Below, piece after piece: positions 1 to 10,719 of a DNA stretch of 64,000 nucleotides. The position numbers and the translations under genes are program-made. The notes under the pieces were generated by a model, which saw only the letters and a list, made by a program, of their open reading frames with translations, had not been told where the DNA came from and ran no database searches. Source of the DNA: Phenylobacterium sp. (lineage in GTDB: Bacteria; Pseudomonadota; Alphaproteobacteria; Caulobacterales; Caulobacteraceae); NCBI GenBank assembly GCA_004799545.1, contig SSMU01000023.1, positions 434,001 through 498,000 of the forward strand. The letters run 5' to 3'. How positions within the stretch are numbered: the first letter of the stretch is position 1; every line of letters starts with the position of its first letter.

Positions 1-386
1 CCGGCCAGGGCGACGCAGACCCGGCCGTAGAGGCTGGGCGACAGGGCCAGGTAGAACATCGGCCGCTTGGCGCCTTGCATGTGCGGCGTCAGCGAGGCCA
101 GGCCCTCGGCGTTGGTGGCGTCGGCGGCCACATAGTCGAGCCGCGCGGAGAACCGCGTCCAGACGGTCTCGTCCAGGCCCTCGGACCGGGCGGCGAGGTC
201 GGTCCGCACCAGGTCGACGAAGGCCTCACGCGACATCTCCGAGCGCGCCGCGCCGACGATGCGGAAGCCCTCCGGCAGGAAACCGTCGAAATCGAGGAAA
301 TAGAGCGACGGCAGCAGCATCCGCCGCGCCAGGTCGCCGGCGGCGCCGAACAGCACGAGCAGGTCCGCGCGCGGCGTCTCAGCCAT
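1..386 (-). CDS. zwf: Glucose-6-phosphate 1-dehydrogenase, N-terminal part
   Basis: The reverse strand reads a protein starting MAETPRADLLVLFGAAGDL, and only the first 128 codons are inside the window. The GAAGDLARR stretch is the NADP-binding GASGDLAKR-type motif of glucose-6-phosphate dehydrogenase, and the following FLDFDGFLP and IVGAARS segments fit the family. The enzyme makes 6-phosphogluconolactone and NADPH, the entry to the Entner-Doudoroff and pentose phosphate routes. The gene is divergent from otsB. Identification is firm for the visible part; the rest runs off the window start. Confidence 0.93.
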   Translation of the reverse strand, partial: MAETPRADLLVLFGAAGDLARRMLLPSLYFLDFDGFLPEGFRIVGAARSEMSREAFVDLVRTDLAARSEGLDETVWTRFSARLDYVAADATNAEGLASLTPHMQGAKRPMFYLALSPSLYGRVCVALA

Positions 387-539
387 CAGTCCATCCCTCT
401 TGGAATATCTCGTCGCCCTGCGCGCATAGCGCGGACTGGGGCCGGAACGTCAAGCCCCGGAAGGCCGTTCAGCCTTCTTAGGGCCAGGCTGGATCGAAGG
501 GGCGCGCTTGCGCGTTTTCCCTGGGTCCGGGGCGAGTGC

Positions 540-1289
540 ATGTCGATCGAAGAACTCACCTTCCACCTTCCTGCGCCGAAGCCGCTGGCTCTGACCGACT
601 GCGCGCTGTTCCTCGATTTGGACGGCACCCTGGCGCCGATCGCCGCGCGCCCACAGGACGTCCGCCCCGATCCGCGCCGCACCGACCTATTGGAACGCCT
701 CGCCATTGCACTGGACGGGCGGCTGGCGGTGGTGACCGGCCGCACCCTGGCCGACACCGACCGGATCCTCGAAGGCCGCGTCAAGGCGGTGGCCGCCGTG
801 CACGGGCTGGTGCGCCGCGACGCCGCCGGCGGGCTGCATGAACAGCCGCCGCATCCCAGACTGCCGGAGGTGGCGGAGGAGCTGCGCGCCTTCGCGGTCC
901 GCGATTCCGGCCTGATCGTCGAGGAGAAAGGCCATAGCGTGGCCCTGCACTTCCGCCTCGCCCGGCAGCAGGCCGGCGCCGCCCGCTCCATCGCCCGCCG
1001 GCTGGCCGCCGAGACCGGCCTGACCCTGCAGGACGGCGACATGGTGGAGGAGCTGCGCACGCCCGGCTCCACCAAGGCCGACAGCGTCGTCGCCTTCATG
1101 TCCGAGCCGCCCTTCGTGGGCGCTGTCCCGATATTCCTGGGCGATGACGCCACCGACGAGGACGGCTTCGCGGCGACCGCCGGGTTCGGCGGCGCCGGCA
1201 TCCTGGTGGGGCCGCCCCGCCAGACCCGGGCCCGCTACCGCCTGTCCGGCGTGGAGGCGGCGCTGCGCTGGCTGGAGGCCGCCCTGTGA
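540..1289 (+). CDS. otsB: Trehalose-6-phosphate phosphatase
   Basis: A 249-residue HAD-superfamily phosphatase that dephosphorylates trehalose 6-phosphate in the cytoplasm. HAD motif I is FLDLDGTL near residue 22, motif II is VVTGR, and the last motif is LGDDATDEDGF near residue 200, all typical of OtsB. The ATG at 540 (MSIEELTF) is chosen because the frame upstream has no OtsB-like sequence. The stop overlaps the GTG of otsA by four bases (GTGA), so the two are translationally coupled. Together they make trehalose, a stress protectant. Confidence 0.94.
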   Translation: MSIEELTFHLPAPKPLALTDCALFLDLDGTLAPIAARPQDVRPDPRRTDLLERLAIALDGRLAVVTGRTLADTDRILEGRVKAVAAVHGLVRRDAAGGLHEQPPHPRLPEVAEELRAFAVRDSGLIVEEKGHSVALHFRLARQQAGAARSIARRLAAETGLTLQDGDMVEELRTPGSTKADSVVAFMSEPPFVGAVPIFLGDDATDEDGFAATAGFGGAGILVGPPRQTRARYRLSGVEAALRWLEAAL

Positions 1290-2686
1290 GCCGCCTGATC
1301 GTCGTCTCGAACCGGGTCAATCCGCCGGGCGGCGCCGGCGAGGAGACGGTCGGCGGCCTGGCCATGGCCCTGGCCGCGGCGCTGCGGGAATATTCCGGCC
1401 TCTGGTTCGGCTGGAGCGGGCAGTCGACGCCCACCTTCACCGGCCAGCTCTCCATGCAGAAGATCGACGGCGTCACCGCCGCCACGATCGACCTCGAGGA
1501 GAGTGACGTCGAGGAGTACTACAACGGCTACGCCAACAAGACCCTGTGGCCGCTGTTCCACTACCGCACCGACCTGGTGGCCTATGACCGGGCGTTCGGC
1601 GAGGGCTACCAGCGCGTCAACCGCCGGTTCGCCGAGACGCTCCGGCCGCTGATCGAGCCGGGCGACCTAGTGTGGATCCACGACTACCACCTGATCCCGC
1701 TGGCCCGCGAGCTGCGCCGGATGGGCCTGAAGAACCGGATGGGCTTCTTCCTGCATGTGCCCTGGCCCGCGCACCAGGTGTTCATCACCCTGCCCGGCCA
1801 CCGGCAGCTGGTGGAATCGATGTTCGACTACGACCTAGTGGGGTTCCAGACCGAGGACTACCGCCAGGCCTTCGAGGACTATGTGCTGTCCGAGGCCGGC
1901 GGCGAGAAGCTCGGCGACAATGTGCTGAAGGCGTTCGGCCGGACGGTGCGCATCGGCGCCTTCCCGATCGGCATCGACGCCAAGGACTTCCAGCGGCTGC
2001 TGAAGACCCCGCGCGCCCGGCGGATGCGCGACCTGATGACCGCCTGCACTGTGTTCCGCCACCTGATCGTCGGCGTCGACCGGCTGGACTATTCCAAAGG
2101 GCTGGAGGAGCGGTTCACCGGCTTCGAGCGGTTCCTGGCGGACAATCCGGACCTGCGCCGCGAAGTCCTGATGCTGCAGATCGCCCCGGTCAGCCGCGAG
2201 GCGGTGGAGGCCTACCAGGAGATCCGCGCCCGGCTGGACGCCCTCTCCGGCCGGATCAACGGCGAGTTCGCCGACGTGGACTGGAACCCGTTCCGCTATG
2301 TGAACAAGAACTACCGCCGCGACGAGCTGGCCGGCATCTATGGCGCGGCGCGGGTCGGCCTGGTCACCCCGCTCAGAGACGGCATGAACCTGGTGGCCAA
2401 GGAGTTCGTGGCCTCGCAGAACCCCGACGATCCGGGCGTGCTGATCCTGTCGCGTTTCGCTGGCGCGGCGCGGCAGATGAAGGACGCCCTGCTGGTCAAC
2501 CCGAACAGCCCCGACGACATCGCCGATGCGCTGAGCCGCGCGCTGGCGATGGACAAGGCCGAGCGCATCCGCCGCTGGAGCGCGCTGCACGAAAACGTCC
2601 TCGCCGAGGACGTCACCGCCTGGCGCGACGCCTTCGTGGCGGCGCTGAAAGGCGCCGAAGAACGGCGTACAGCGCTGGTGGGCTGA
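1286..2686 (+). CDS. otsA: Trehalose-6-phosphate synthase (UDP-glucose dependent)
   Basis: A 466-residue GT20-family glycosyltransferase that joins glucose 6-phosphate and UDP-glucose. The N-terminus carries the IVVSNRV motif; HDYHLIPLA, VDRLDYSKGLEERF (the Arg/Lys nucleotide-sugar phosphate grip) and DGMNLVAKEF follow in family order. The start is a GTG overlapping the otsB stop. Full length for bacterial OtsA. It is followed only seven bases later by the stop of a convergent gene, so no separate terminator is visible. Confidence 0.95.
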   Translation: MSRLIVVSNRVNPPGGAGEETVGGLAMALAAALREYSGLWFGWSGQSTPTFTGQLSMQKIDGVTAATIDLEESDVEEYYNGYANKTLWPLFHYRTDLVAYDRAFGEGYQRVNRRFAETLRPLIEPGDLVWIHDYHLIPLARELRRMGLKNRMGFFLHVPWPAHQVFITLPGHRQLVESMFDYDLVGFQTEDYRQAFEDYVLSEAGGEKLGDNVLKAFGRTVRIGAFPIGIDAKDFQRLLKTPRARRMRDLMTACTVFRHLIVGVDRLDYSKGLEERFTGFERFLADNPDLRREVLMLQIAPVSREAVEAYQEIRARLDALSGRINGEFADVDWNPFRYVNKNYRRDELAGIYGAARVGLVTPLRDGMNLVAKEFVASQNPDDPGVLILSRFAGAARQMKDALLVNPNSPDDIADALSRALAMDKAERIRRWSALHENVLAEDVTAWRDAFVAALKGAEERRTALVG

Positions 2687-2693
2687 GGCCCCC

Positions 2694-3437
2694 CTAGGCC
2701 TTCGGCTTGACGAACTTCAGGGCGTACTGGTCGGTCTCGCCCTTCAGGTCGAAGATCGGCTTGGTGTGGTCGTCGCTGGCGCGGTTGAGGAACTTGCCCT
2801 CGGCGACCAGCCTGAAGCCCGCGGCGGTGACCTCGCGGACCACCGTGGCCTTCTCGACCCGATGCAGCGTCGCGATCTGCTCGGTCGTGATCCCCGGATT
2901 GGCCTGGTGATCGAGGATGAAATAGACGCCGCCGGGTTTCAGCGTCTCGAAGACCTTCCGGTTGAAGGCGGCCATGTCCACCTGGCCGTATTTGGCGATC
3001 TTCAGGTCGTGGTAGTTCTGGGTGATCCAGAACAGGTCGACGGGTTGCGGCACGGTCATCTGGCCGAACGTCTCGACGTCAAGCTGGACGCGGTCGTGGC
3101 CCGGCTCGGCGAGCATGGCCTGGTCGGCCTTCACGGCGCCCTTCCAGCCGGCGTTCTCGATGCCGACGATGTGGCCCTTGGGCCCCACCACGTCGGCGAG
3201 CATGCGGGTGTAGTAGCCGCCGCCCGGAAACAGCTCGGCCACGCTCATGCCGGGTTTCACGCCGGCGAGCGCCAGGGTGTCCGCGGGATCGCGCAGGGCG
3301 TCGGTCGCGACGTCGCTTTTCGGGCGGGCCGGGTCGGCCACGGCCGCTGTGACATAAGCCGGCGTGGCCGCCTGAGCGGCGGCGATGGGCGCGAGGGCGA
3401 GGGCCGCGACCAGGGCGGCGGCTGTGCTGTGGTTCAT
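2694..3437 (-). CDS. Class I SAM-dependent methyltransferase with signal peptide
   Basis: A 247-residue protein. The start at 3437 gives a clear Sec signal peptide (MNHSTAAALVAALALAPIAA, cleavage after about AQA). The mature part has a Rossmann methyltransferase motif I (VAELFPGGGYYTRML) and a post-motif LKPGGVYFILDHQA, as in the COG4798-type predicted methyltransferases, several of which carry a signal peptide. Substrate is unknown. An upstream in-frame start at 3473 would bury the signal peptide and is less likely. It is convergent with otsA and divergent from ligD. Function beyond methyltransfer is not assignable. Confidence 0.8.
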   Translation of the reverse strand: MNHSTAAALVAALALAPIAAAQAATPAYVTAAVADPARPKSDVATDALRDPADTLALAGVKPGMSVAELFPGGGYYTRMLADVVGPKGHIVGIENAGWKGAVKADQAMLAEPGHDRVQLDVETFGQMTVPQPVDLFWITQNYHDLKIAKYGQVDMAAFNRKVFETLKPGGVYFILDHQANPGITTEQIATLHRVEKATVVREVTAAGFRLVAEGKFLNRASDDHTKPIFDLKGETDQYALKFVKPKA

Positions 3438-3580
3438 GGCCGAAGGGGACGCTCCGGCGGTGGCGCTTGTCAACGTGCGGCGGACGCCTGGGACGAGCCG
3501 CTGCGAACTTTCCGCCGAGACCTGAGTTGCGCTTCTGACGTCGGAGCGCGATGTGATGCGGCGGCTCCCGGGAGGCGCTG

Positions 3581-6199
3581 ATGGCTGCCAAGACCGATCT
3601 CCTCACCCGCTACCGTTCCATGCGGGATTTCGCCAAGACGGCCGAGCCGGCGGGGGCGGAGAAGACCAAGCCCTCCAACCGCCTGCGCTTCGTGATCCAG
3701 AAGCATGCGGCGAGCCGGCTGCACTACGACCTGCGGCTGGAACTGGACGGGGTGTTCAAGTCCTGGGCGGTGACGCGGGGGCCCTCGCTCGATCCGCATG
3801 AGAAGCGCCTGGCCGTGGAGGTCGAGGACCATCCGCTCGACTACGGCGACTTCGAGGGCACGATCCCGGCGGGCCAGTACGGCGGCGGCACGGTGATGCT
3901 GTGGGACCGCGGCTATTGGGAGCCGGAGGGCGACCCGCACGCCATGCTGAAGACGGGGGACCTGAAATTCACCCTCGATGGCGAGCGGCTGAAGGGCAGC
4001 TACGTGCTGGTGCGGATGAAGCGCCGCGAGCGGGAGAAGACCAACAACTGGCTGCTGATCAAGCACCACGACGGCTGGTCGGTGGAGGACTCGGAGTCCG
4101 CCATCACCGAGCAGGAGACCGATTCCGTGGCCTCCGGCCGGCCGATGGAAGAGATCGCGGCGGGGAAGGGCAAGGCGCCCACCAAATTCATGACCGGCAA
4201 GGGCAAGGGGGCCGCCAAACGGGTCTGGCAGTCCAACCGCGCGGAGAAGGACAGCGCGCCGCCGCGGCCCGCGCCGGTGCCGAAGCTGAAGGCCTCGGCC
4301 CTGCCGGGCTTCGTGCCGCCGGAGCTCGCCAAGTCGGTGGACCGGCCGCCGCCGGGCGCGGGCTGGGGCCACGAGATCAAGTTCGACGGCTACCGGCTGC
4401 AGCTGCGGGTGGCCGGCGGCAAGGCGACGCTCAAGACCCGCAAGGGCCTCGACTGGACGGCGAAGTTCAAGGAGATCGCCGCGGCCGCCAAGGGCCTGCC
4501 CGATTGCATCGTCGACGGCGAGGCCTGCGCGCTGGACAGCCACGGGGCGCCGGACTTCCCGGCCCTGCAGGCGGCGCTGTCGGACGGCAAGACCGAGAAC
4601 CTGGTGTTCTTCGCCTTCGACCTGTTGTTCGCCGAGGGTCAGGACCTGCGCGAGCAGGCGCTCAGCGACCGCAAGGCCAGGCTGCAGGCCGTGCTGGCGG
4701 GCGGCAAGACAGGGCCGCGAATCCGCTTCGTCGAGCACTTCGAGACCGGCGGCGACGCCGTGCTGCAGTCCGCTTGCCGCATGTCGCTGGAGGGCATCGT
4801 CTCCAAGCGGCTCAACGCCCCCTACCGCTCGGGTCGCGGCGAAGACTGGGTGAAGTCCAAGTGCCGGGCCGGCCATGAGGTGGTGATCGGCGGCTGGTCG
4901 GGCGAGCGCGGCCAGCTCCGCTCGCTGCTGGTCGGCGTCAACCGCGGCGACAAGCTGGTCTATGTCGGCAAGGTCGGCACGGGCTTCGGGCGCGAGGTGG
5001 TGGGCCGCGTGCTGCCCAGGCTGGAAAAGGCGAAGGCCGACAACAGCCCGTTCTCCGGCGTCGGCGCGCCGCGCAAGGGCGAAGACATCCACTGGGCGAA
5101 GCCAGAGCTGGTCGCCGAGATCGAGTTCGCGGGTTTCACCGGCTCCGGCATGGTCCGCCAGGGGGCCTTCAAGGGCCTGCGCGAGGACAAGCCGGCGTCC
5201 GAGGTCGAGGCCGAGACGCCCGCGCCGGTGACCACCGAGGCGGCCGAGCCGAAGCCGCGAAGCGCGTCCAAGATCATCGAGCCCAAGGCCGAGCAGAGCC
5301 CGGTGGTGCTGGGCGTCCGGCTCTCCAGCTCCGACAAGCCCCTGTGGCCCGACGCCGGCGATGGCAAGCCGGTCACCAAGCTCGACCTCGCCCGTTACCT
5401 GGAGGCCGTCGGCCCCTGGATGATGACCCACATCAAGGGCCGACCCTGCTCGATCATCCGCATGCCGGACGGCATCGCCGGTAAGGAGCGGTTCTTCCAG
5501 CGCCACGCCGGCAAGGGGTCCTCGGCCCTGCTCACCGAGGTGAAGGTGTTCGGCGACCACAAGCCCTATCTGCAGGTCGACCGCATCGAGGCGCTGATCG
5601 CGCTCGCCCAAGTTTCGGCGCTCGAGTTCCACCCGTGGAATTGCCAACCCGGCCAGCCGGAGGTTCCCGGCCGCCTGGTGTTCGACCTCGACCCCGACGA
5701 GGACCTGTCGTTCGAGCGGGTGATCGAGGCGGCGCTGTTGGTGAAGGCCCGGCTGGAGAGCCTGGGGCTCATGGCGTTCTGCAAGACCACCGGCGGCAAG
5801 GGGCTGCACGTGGTCACGCCGCTGAAGGGCGGGAAGGGCAAGCTGGACTGGCCCACCGCCAAGACCTTCGCCCGCGAGGTCTGCGAGGCGATCGCCGCCG
5901 ACCAGCCGGACCGCTATGTGGTCAACATGGCCAAGGCCAAGCGCAAGGGCCGGATCTTCCTCGACTACCTCCGCAACGACCGGCTCTCCACCGCAGTCGC
6001 CCCGCTGTCGCCGCGCGGCCGCCCGGGCGCGCCGGTCTCCTTCCCGATCCTCTGGAGCGACGTGAAGCCGGGCCTCGATCCCAAGCGCTGGACGGTCCGC
6101 ACCGCCCCGGTCCTGCTCGCCAAGACCAAGGCCTGGGCCGACTACTGCGACGCCGAACGCCCCCTCGCCGACGCGATCAGGAAGCTGAAGAAGAGCTGA
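3581..6199 (+). CDS. ligD: ATP-dependent DNA ligase D (PE-LIG-POL)
   Basis: An 872-residue multidomain NHEJ enzyme. Residues about 1-190 form the 3'-phosphoesterase domain (LHYDLRLELDG, HPLDYGDFEGTIPAGQYGGG). The ligase domain follows, with the adenylated lysine at about residue 267 in EIKFDGYRLQ, and a C-terminal primase-polymerase domain carries FDLDPDEDLSFE and TTGGKGLHVVTPL. It repairs double-strand breaks with Ku, encoded on the other strand 3.5 kb downstream. A GGGAGG ribosome site sits just before the ATG. A linker of Ala/Pro/Glu residues separates LIG from POL. The PE-LIG-POL order is the one common in proteobacteria. Confidence 0.95.
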   Translation: MAAKTDLLTRYRSMRDFAKTAEPAGAEKTKPSNRLRFVIQKHAASRLHYDLRLELDGVFKSWAVTRGPSLDPHEKRLAVEVEDHPLDYGDFEGTIPAGQYGGGTVMLWDRGYWEPEGDPHAMLKTGDLKFTLDGERLKGSYVLVRMKRREREKTNNWLLIKHHDGWSVEDSESAITEQETDSVASGRPMEEIAAGKGKAPTKFMTGKGKGAAKRVWQSNRAEKDSAPPRPAPVPKLKASALPGFVPPELAKSVDRPPPGAGWGHEIKFDGYRLQLRVAGGKATLKTRKGLDWTAKFKEIAAAAKGLPDCIVDGEACALDSHGAPDFPALQAALSDGKTENLVFFAFDLLFAEGQDLREQALSDRKARLQAVLAGGKTGPRIRFVEHFETGGDAVLQSACRMSLEGIVSKRLNAPYRSGRGEDWVKSKCRAGHEVVIGGWSGERGQLRSLLVGVNRGDKLVYVGKVGTGFGREVVGRVLPRLEKAKADNSPFSGVGAPRKGEDIHWAKPELVAEIEFAGFTGSGMVRQGAFKGLREDKPASEVEAETPAPVTTEAAEPKPRSASKIIEPKAEQSPVVLGVRLSSSDKPLWPDAGDGKPVTKLDLARYLEAVGPWMMTHIKGRPCSIIRMPDGIAGKERFFQRHAGKGSSALLTEVKVFGDHKPYLQVDRIEALIALAQVSALEFHPWNCQPGQPEVPGRLVFDLDPDEDLSFERVIEAALLVKARLESLGLMAFCKTTGGKGLHVVTPLKGGKGKLDWPTAKTFAREVCEAIAADQPDRYVVNMAKAKRKGRIFLDYLRNDRLSTAVAPLSPRGRPGAPVSFPILWSDVKPGLDPKRWTVRTAPVLLAKTKAWADYCDAERPLADAIRKLKKS

Positions 6200-6208
6200 G
6201 CCTTCTGC

Positions 6209-6226
6209 CGCAACGGGAGCGTTGCG
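6209..6226 (+). terminator. Hairpin after ligD, possible weak terminator
   Basis: A perfect 7-bp stem (CGCAACG/CGTTGCG) with a GGAG loop lies ten bases after the ligD stop. No T-run follows, so factor-independent termination is uncertain. Confidence 0.35.
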
Positions 6227-6305
6227 CCGTACCGGGTCTTCCAGACACAATCGGGTAACAGCGGCTGGCTAAGCCGCGGGCATTCTTTCGGGGGGATTTT
6301 TTGAA

Positions 6306-7772
<1,467 letters not shown>

Positions 7773-7777
7773 GCGCT

Positions 7778-8956
7778 TCAGCAGGCCTGGCCGGCGCTCC
7801 AGCCGCTGGCCCAGGCCCACTGGAAATTGTAGCCGCCGAGCCAGCCGGTAACGTCGACCGCCTCGCCTATGACGTAGAGCCCGGGGACGGCCTTGGCCTG
7901 CAAGGTGCGACTGTCGAGGCCCGCGGTGTCCACCCCGCCCAGGGTGACCTCAGCGGTGCGATAACCCTCCGAGCCCACTGGCTTCACCCGCCAGCGGTTC
8001 ACCGCCTCGGCGATCGCCCGCAAGCGCTTGTCCGGCTGGTCTGCGATATTGCCCGTGGCGCCCTCGGCGTCGGCGACGTGGTGGGCCAGCCGGTTGGGCA
8101 GCCAGCGATCCAGCACCGTGGCGACCGCCTGCTTCGGATGCTCGGTCCGCGCCCGGCGCAAGCCTTCGAAGACGTCGACGCCGGGCGCCATGTCGACCTC
8201 GATCGCCTCGCCCTCGCGCCAGTAGGAGGAGACCTGCAGGATCGCGGGACCTGAGAGGCCGCGATGGGTGAACAGCATGGCCTCCTCGAAGCGGGCCTTG
8301 CCGCAGCCCACCCGCACGTCGAGGGCCACGCCGGTCAGGTCCTTCAGCCGCGCCAGCAGGCCGACCTCGAAGGTCAGCGGCACGAGGGCCGGCCGGGTCT
8401 CTGTGACGGCCAGGCCGAACTGGCGGGCGACGTCGTAGGCGAAGCCGGTGGCGCCCATCTTGGGAATCGACTTGCCGCCGGTGGCGACCACCAGGGCGGC
8501 GCAGGCGATCCGCCCGCCGCCCACCGCCACCTCGAACCCGCCCTCGACCTTCTCCACGCGGTCGATGGGCGAGGACAGGCGCAGCGTCACGCCCGCGCTG
8601 CGCAGCTCGGCCAGCAGCATATCGATGATCTCGCGGGCGCTGCCGTCGCAGAACAGCTGGCCGAGCGTCTTCTCGTGCCAGGGGATTCGGTGGCGGTCGA
8701 CCAGGCCGATGAAGTCCGCGGGCGTGTAGCGGCTGAGCGCCGAGATGCAGAACCGGGGGTTCTGCGACAGGAACTGGCCGGGCGTCGTCCGGGTGTTGGT
8801 GAAGTTGCAGCGGCCGCCGCCGGAGATGCGGATCTTCTCGCCGGGCGCCGCGGCATGGTCCAGCACCAGCACCTGGCGGCCGCGCTTGCCCGCCTCGATG
8901 GCGCACATCATGCCCGCCGCGCCGGCGCCGGCGATCACCACGTCGAACCGCTCCAT
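7778..8956 (-). CDS. NAD(P)/FAD-dependent oxidoreductase, YhiN/HI0933 family
   Basis: A 392-residue flavoprotein. FDVVIAGAGAAGMMCAIEAG near the N-terminus is the dinucleotide-binding fold, and KIRISGGGRCNFTN is the signature of the HI0933/BaiN-like family. The C-terminal GLYVIGEAVDVTGWLGGYN is the second FAD motif. The start at 8956 (MERFDV) places the Rossmann motif at the usual distance; an in-frame start 11 codons earlier is possible. Reaction in vivo is not established for this family. Convergent with the esterase and divergent from the pseudouridine synthase gene. Confidence 0.88.
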   Translation of the reverse strand: MERFDVVIAGAGAAGMMCAIEAGKRGRQVLVLDHAAAPGEKIRISGGGRCNFTNTRTTPGQFLSQNPRFCISALSRYTPADFIGLVDRHRIPWHEKTLGQLFCDGSAREIIDMLLAELRSAGVTLRLSSPIDRVEKVEGGFEVAVGGGRIACAALVVATGGKSIPKMGATGFAYDVARQFGLAVTETRPALVPLTFEVGLLARLKDLTGVALDVRVGCGKARFEEAMLFTHRGLSGPAILQVSSYWREGEAIEVDMAPGVDVFEGLRRARTEHPKQAVATVLDRWLPNRLAHHVADAEGATGNIADQPDKRLRAIAEAVNRWRVKPVGSEGYRTAEVTLGGVDTAGLDSRTLQAKAVPGLYVIGEAVDVTGWLGGYNFQWAWASGWSAGQAC

Positions 8957-8980
8957 GGGCGGCTCATAGCCTGTGGCGGC

Positions 8981-9008
8981 TTGCGGCACGACCTCCTTGC
9001 GCTAGACA
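8981..9008 (+). promoter_or_regulatory. Candidate promoter giving a leaderless rluF-like mRNA
   Basis: A TTGCGG -35-like hexamer at 8981 and TAGACA at 9003 are separated by 16 bases. The start codon at 9015 lies where transcription would begin, and there is no Shine-Dalgarno sequence before it. Caulobacterales are known to use many leaderless transcripts; here this is inferred from spacing only. Confidence 0.4.
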
Positions 9009-9014
9009 CGCCTG

Positions 9015-9779
9015 ATGGCCTGGACCCGCCGCTACGAGGACGCCGAACCGCAGCGGGTGAACCGCTGGCTGGCGCAGATGGGCGTCTGCTCGCGCCGCGA
9101 GGCCGAGACCCTGATCGCCGACGGCCTGGTCTCCATCGACGGCGCCAAGGTGGAGGACGTCGGCCGCAAGATCCTGCCCGGCCAAACCCTGACCCTGGCC
9201 GACCGCGCCCAGGCTTCCCTCGCCGGCCAGCTCACCGCCGTTCTTCACAAGCCGGCGGGGATCGTCTCGGCCCAGCCGGAGCCCGGCCAGACGCCGGCCA
9301 TCCGTCTCCTGAGTAAGGCCGCCCTGGTCGGCGAGGCGCCCTCGATACCGGGCGCCGACACCAGCCTCGCGCCGCTCGGCCGGCTCGACATGGACAGCCG
9401 CGGCCTGCTGCTGCTCTCCGAGGACGGGGTGCTGGCCAAGGCGGTGATCGGGCCTGCGTCCGAGCTCGACAAGGAATACCTGGTCCGGGTCACCGGCCAG
9501 GTGACCGAAGGCAAGCTCAAGCAGCTCCGCCACGGCCTGCGGCTCGACGGCCGGCAGCTCAGGCCCGCCAAGGTCAGCGTGGTCGAGGGCCAGCAGCTGC
9601 GCGTCGTGCTGATGGAGGGCCGCAACCGCCAGATCCGCCGGATGTGCGACCTGGTCGGCCTCTCGGTGATCGACCTGTTCAGGGTGCGGATCGGGCCCCT
9701 GAAACTCGGCGACCTGCCGGAAGGTCGCTGGCGGGCGCTGACGCCGGCCGAGCGCTCCGCCCTGATCGGCGGAAGCTAG
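9015..9779 (+). CDS. 23S rRNA pseudouridine synthase, RluF/RsuA family
   Basis: A 254-residue RNA modification enzyme. An N-terminal S4 RNA-binding domain (RVNRWLAQMGVCSRREAETL) is followed by the RsuA/RluB/E/F catalytic domain with the aspartate in LGRLDMDSRGLLLLSEDG. The closing segment EGRNRQIRRMCDLVG is family-typical and closest to RluF. It isomerises a uridine in rRNA. Its stop overlaps the stop of ku on the opposite strand (shared CTAG). No Shine-Dalgarno is visible at the ATG. Confidence 0.88.
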   Translation: MAWTRRYEDAEPQRVNRWLAQMGVCSRREAETLIADGLVSIDGAKVEDVGRKILPGQTLTLADRAQASLAGQLTAVLHKPAGIVSAQPEPGQTPAIRLLSKAALVGEAPSIPGADTSLAPLGRLDMDSRGLLLLSEDGVLAKAVIGPASELDKEYLVRVTGQVTEGKLKQLRHGLRLDGRQLRPAKVSVVEGQQLRVVLMEGRNRQIRRMCDLVGLSVIDLFRVRIGPLKLGDLPEGRWRALTPAERSALIGGS

Positions 9780-10639
9780 GCGCGCTTCTTCGCAGTGCTC
9801 CGCCGCGCCGACGGTTTCTTTGCATCGTCGGACTTCGCCCGGGCCGCGGGCTTGCGCCGCTCGCCGCCGGCCTGGCCCAGGCTGCGCTTCAGGGCGTCCA
9901 TCAGGTCGACCACCTCGGCCTCCTTGGGCTCCGACGGCGCGGTGATGACAGCGCCCTTCTCCTTGCGCTTCACGAGTTCGCGCAACGCCTCCTCGTAGCG
10001 GTCCTTGAACAGGCTCGGATCGAAGGGGCCCTCCAGCTGGTCGATGATCTTGGCGGCGATCTCGACCATCTGCGGATTGGGCTTCTCCTTGGGGATCTTG
10101 TCGAACAGCTCGCCCGGGTCCTTCACCTCGCGGTTGGAGCGGATCGAATAGGCCAGGATGCCCTTGTCGCGCGGCTCCAGGGCCATCAGCCGCTCGCGCT
10201 GGTGCATGACCAGCCGGCCCAAGGCCACCTTCTTCGACTTCACCATGGCCTCGCGGATCACCGTGAAGGCCTCCAGCGCCATGTCGCCGTCGGGGACCAG
10301 GAAATAGGGGTCGTTCCAATAGAGCCGGTCGATGTCGTCCTCATCGACGAAGCGCTCGATATCCAGGGTCCGCGTGGTCTCCAGCCGCACGTCCTGGATG
10401 TCCTCGTCGGTGACCACCACGTAGCGGCCCTTCTCGATCTCGTAGCCCTTGACGATCTCGGAACGCTCCACCGGCCCGCTCTCCGGATCGGTGGGGATCA
10501 TCCGGATGCGGTTGTGGGTGGTCTTGTGCAGCATGTTGAAGTGCACCTCGCTGGTGCGCGAGGTGCCGGTGTAGAGCGCCACCGGGCAGCTCACGAGGCT
10601 CAGGCGCAGGTAGCCCTGCCAGGTCGGACGGGTCGCCAT
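9776..10639 (-). CDS. ku: Ku homodimer DNA end-binding protein
   Basis: A 287-residue bacterial Ku. It begins MATRPTWQGYLRLSLVSCPV, the typical Ku start, and includes the HNRIRMIPTDPESG and VTDEDIQDVRLETTRTLDIE segments of the ring core. The C-terminus is a Lys/Arg/Ala-rich tail, as in other bacterial Ku proteins that bind DNA and recruit LigD. A GGAG site precedes the start at 10639; an in-frame start nine codons upstream is unlikely. It acts with LigD but is separated from it by three unrelated genes and lies on the other strand. Confidence 0.95.
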   Translation of the reverse strand: MATRPTWQGYLRLSLVSCPVALYTGTSRTSEVHFNMLHKTTHNRIRMIPTDPESGPVERSEIVKGYEIEKGRYVVVTDEDIQDVRLETTRTLDIERFVDEDDIDRLYWNDPYFLVPDGDMALEAFTVIREAMVKSKKVALGRLVMHQRERLMALEPRDKGILAYSIRSNREVKDPGELFDKIPKEKPNPQMVEIAAKIIDQLEGPFDPSLFKDRYEEALRELVKRKEKGAVITAPSEPKEAEVVDLMDALKRSLGQAGGERRKPAARAKSDDAKKPSARRSTAKKRA

Positions 10640-10719
10640 TAAGATCTCCGAATTCCCGAGTCCCAACGCCGGGCGCGGCGAGTCAGTTCGGACCCTTCAA
10701 TCGGGAAGAGGCCCGGCGC

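Noticed and set aside
3470..6250. Long open frame of over 900 codons on the minus strand across ligD
   Set aside because: It is the antisense shadow of a GC-rich gene: low-complexity Arg/Gly/Leu/His composition, no family motif, and full overlap with an unmistakable LigD.
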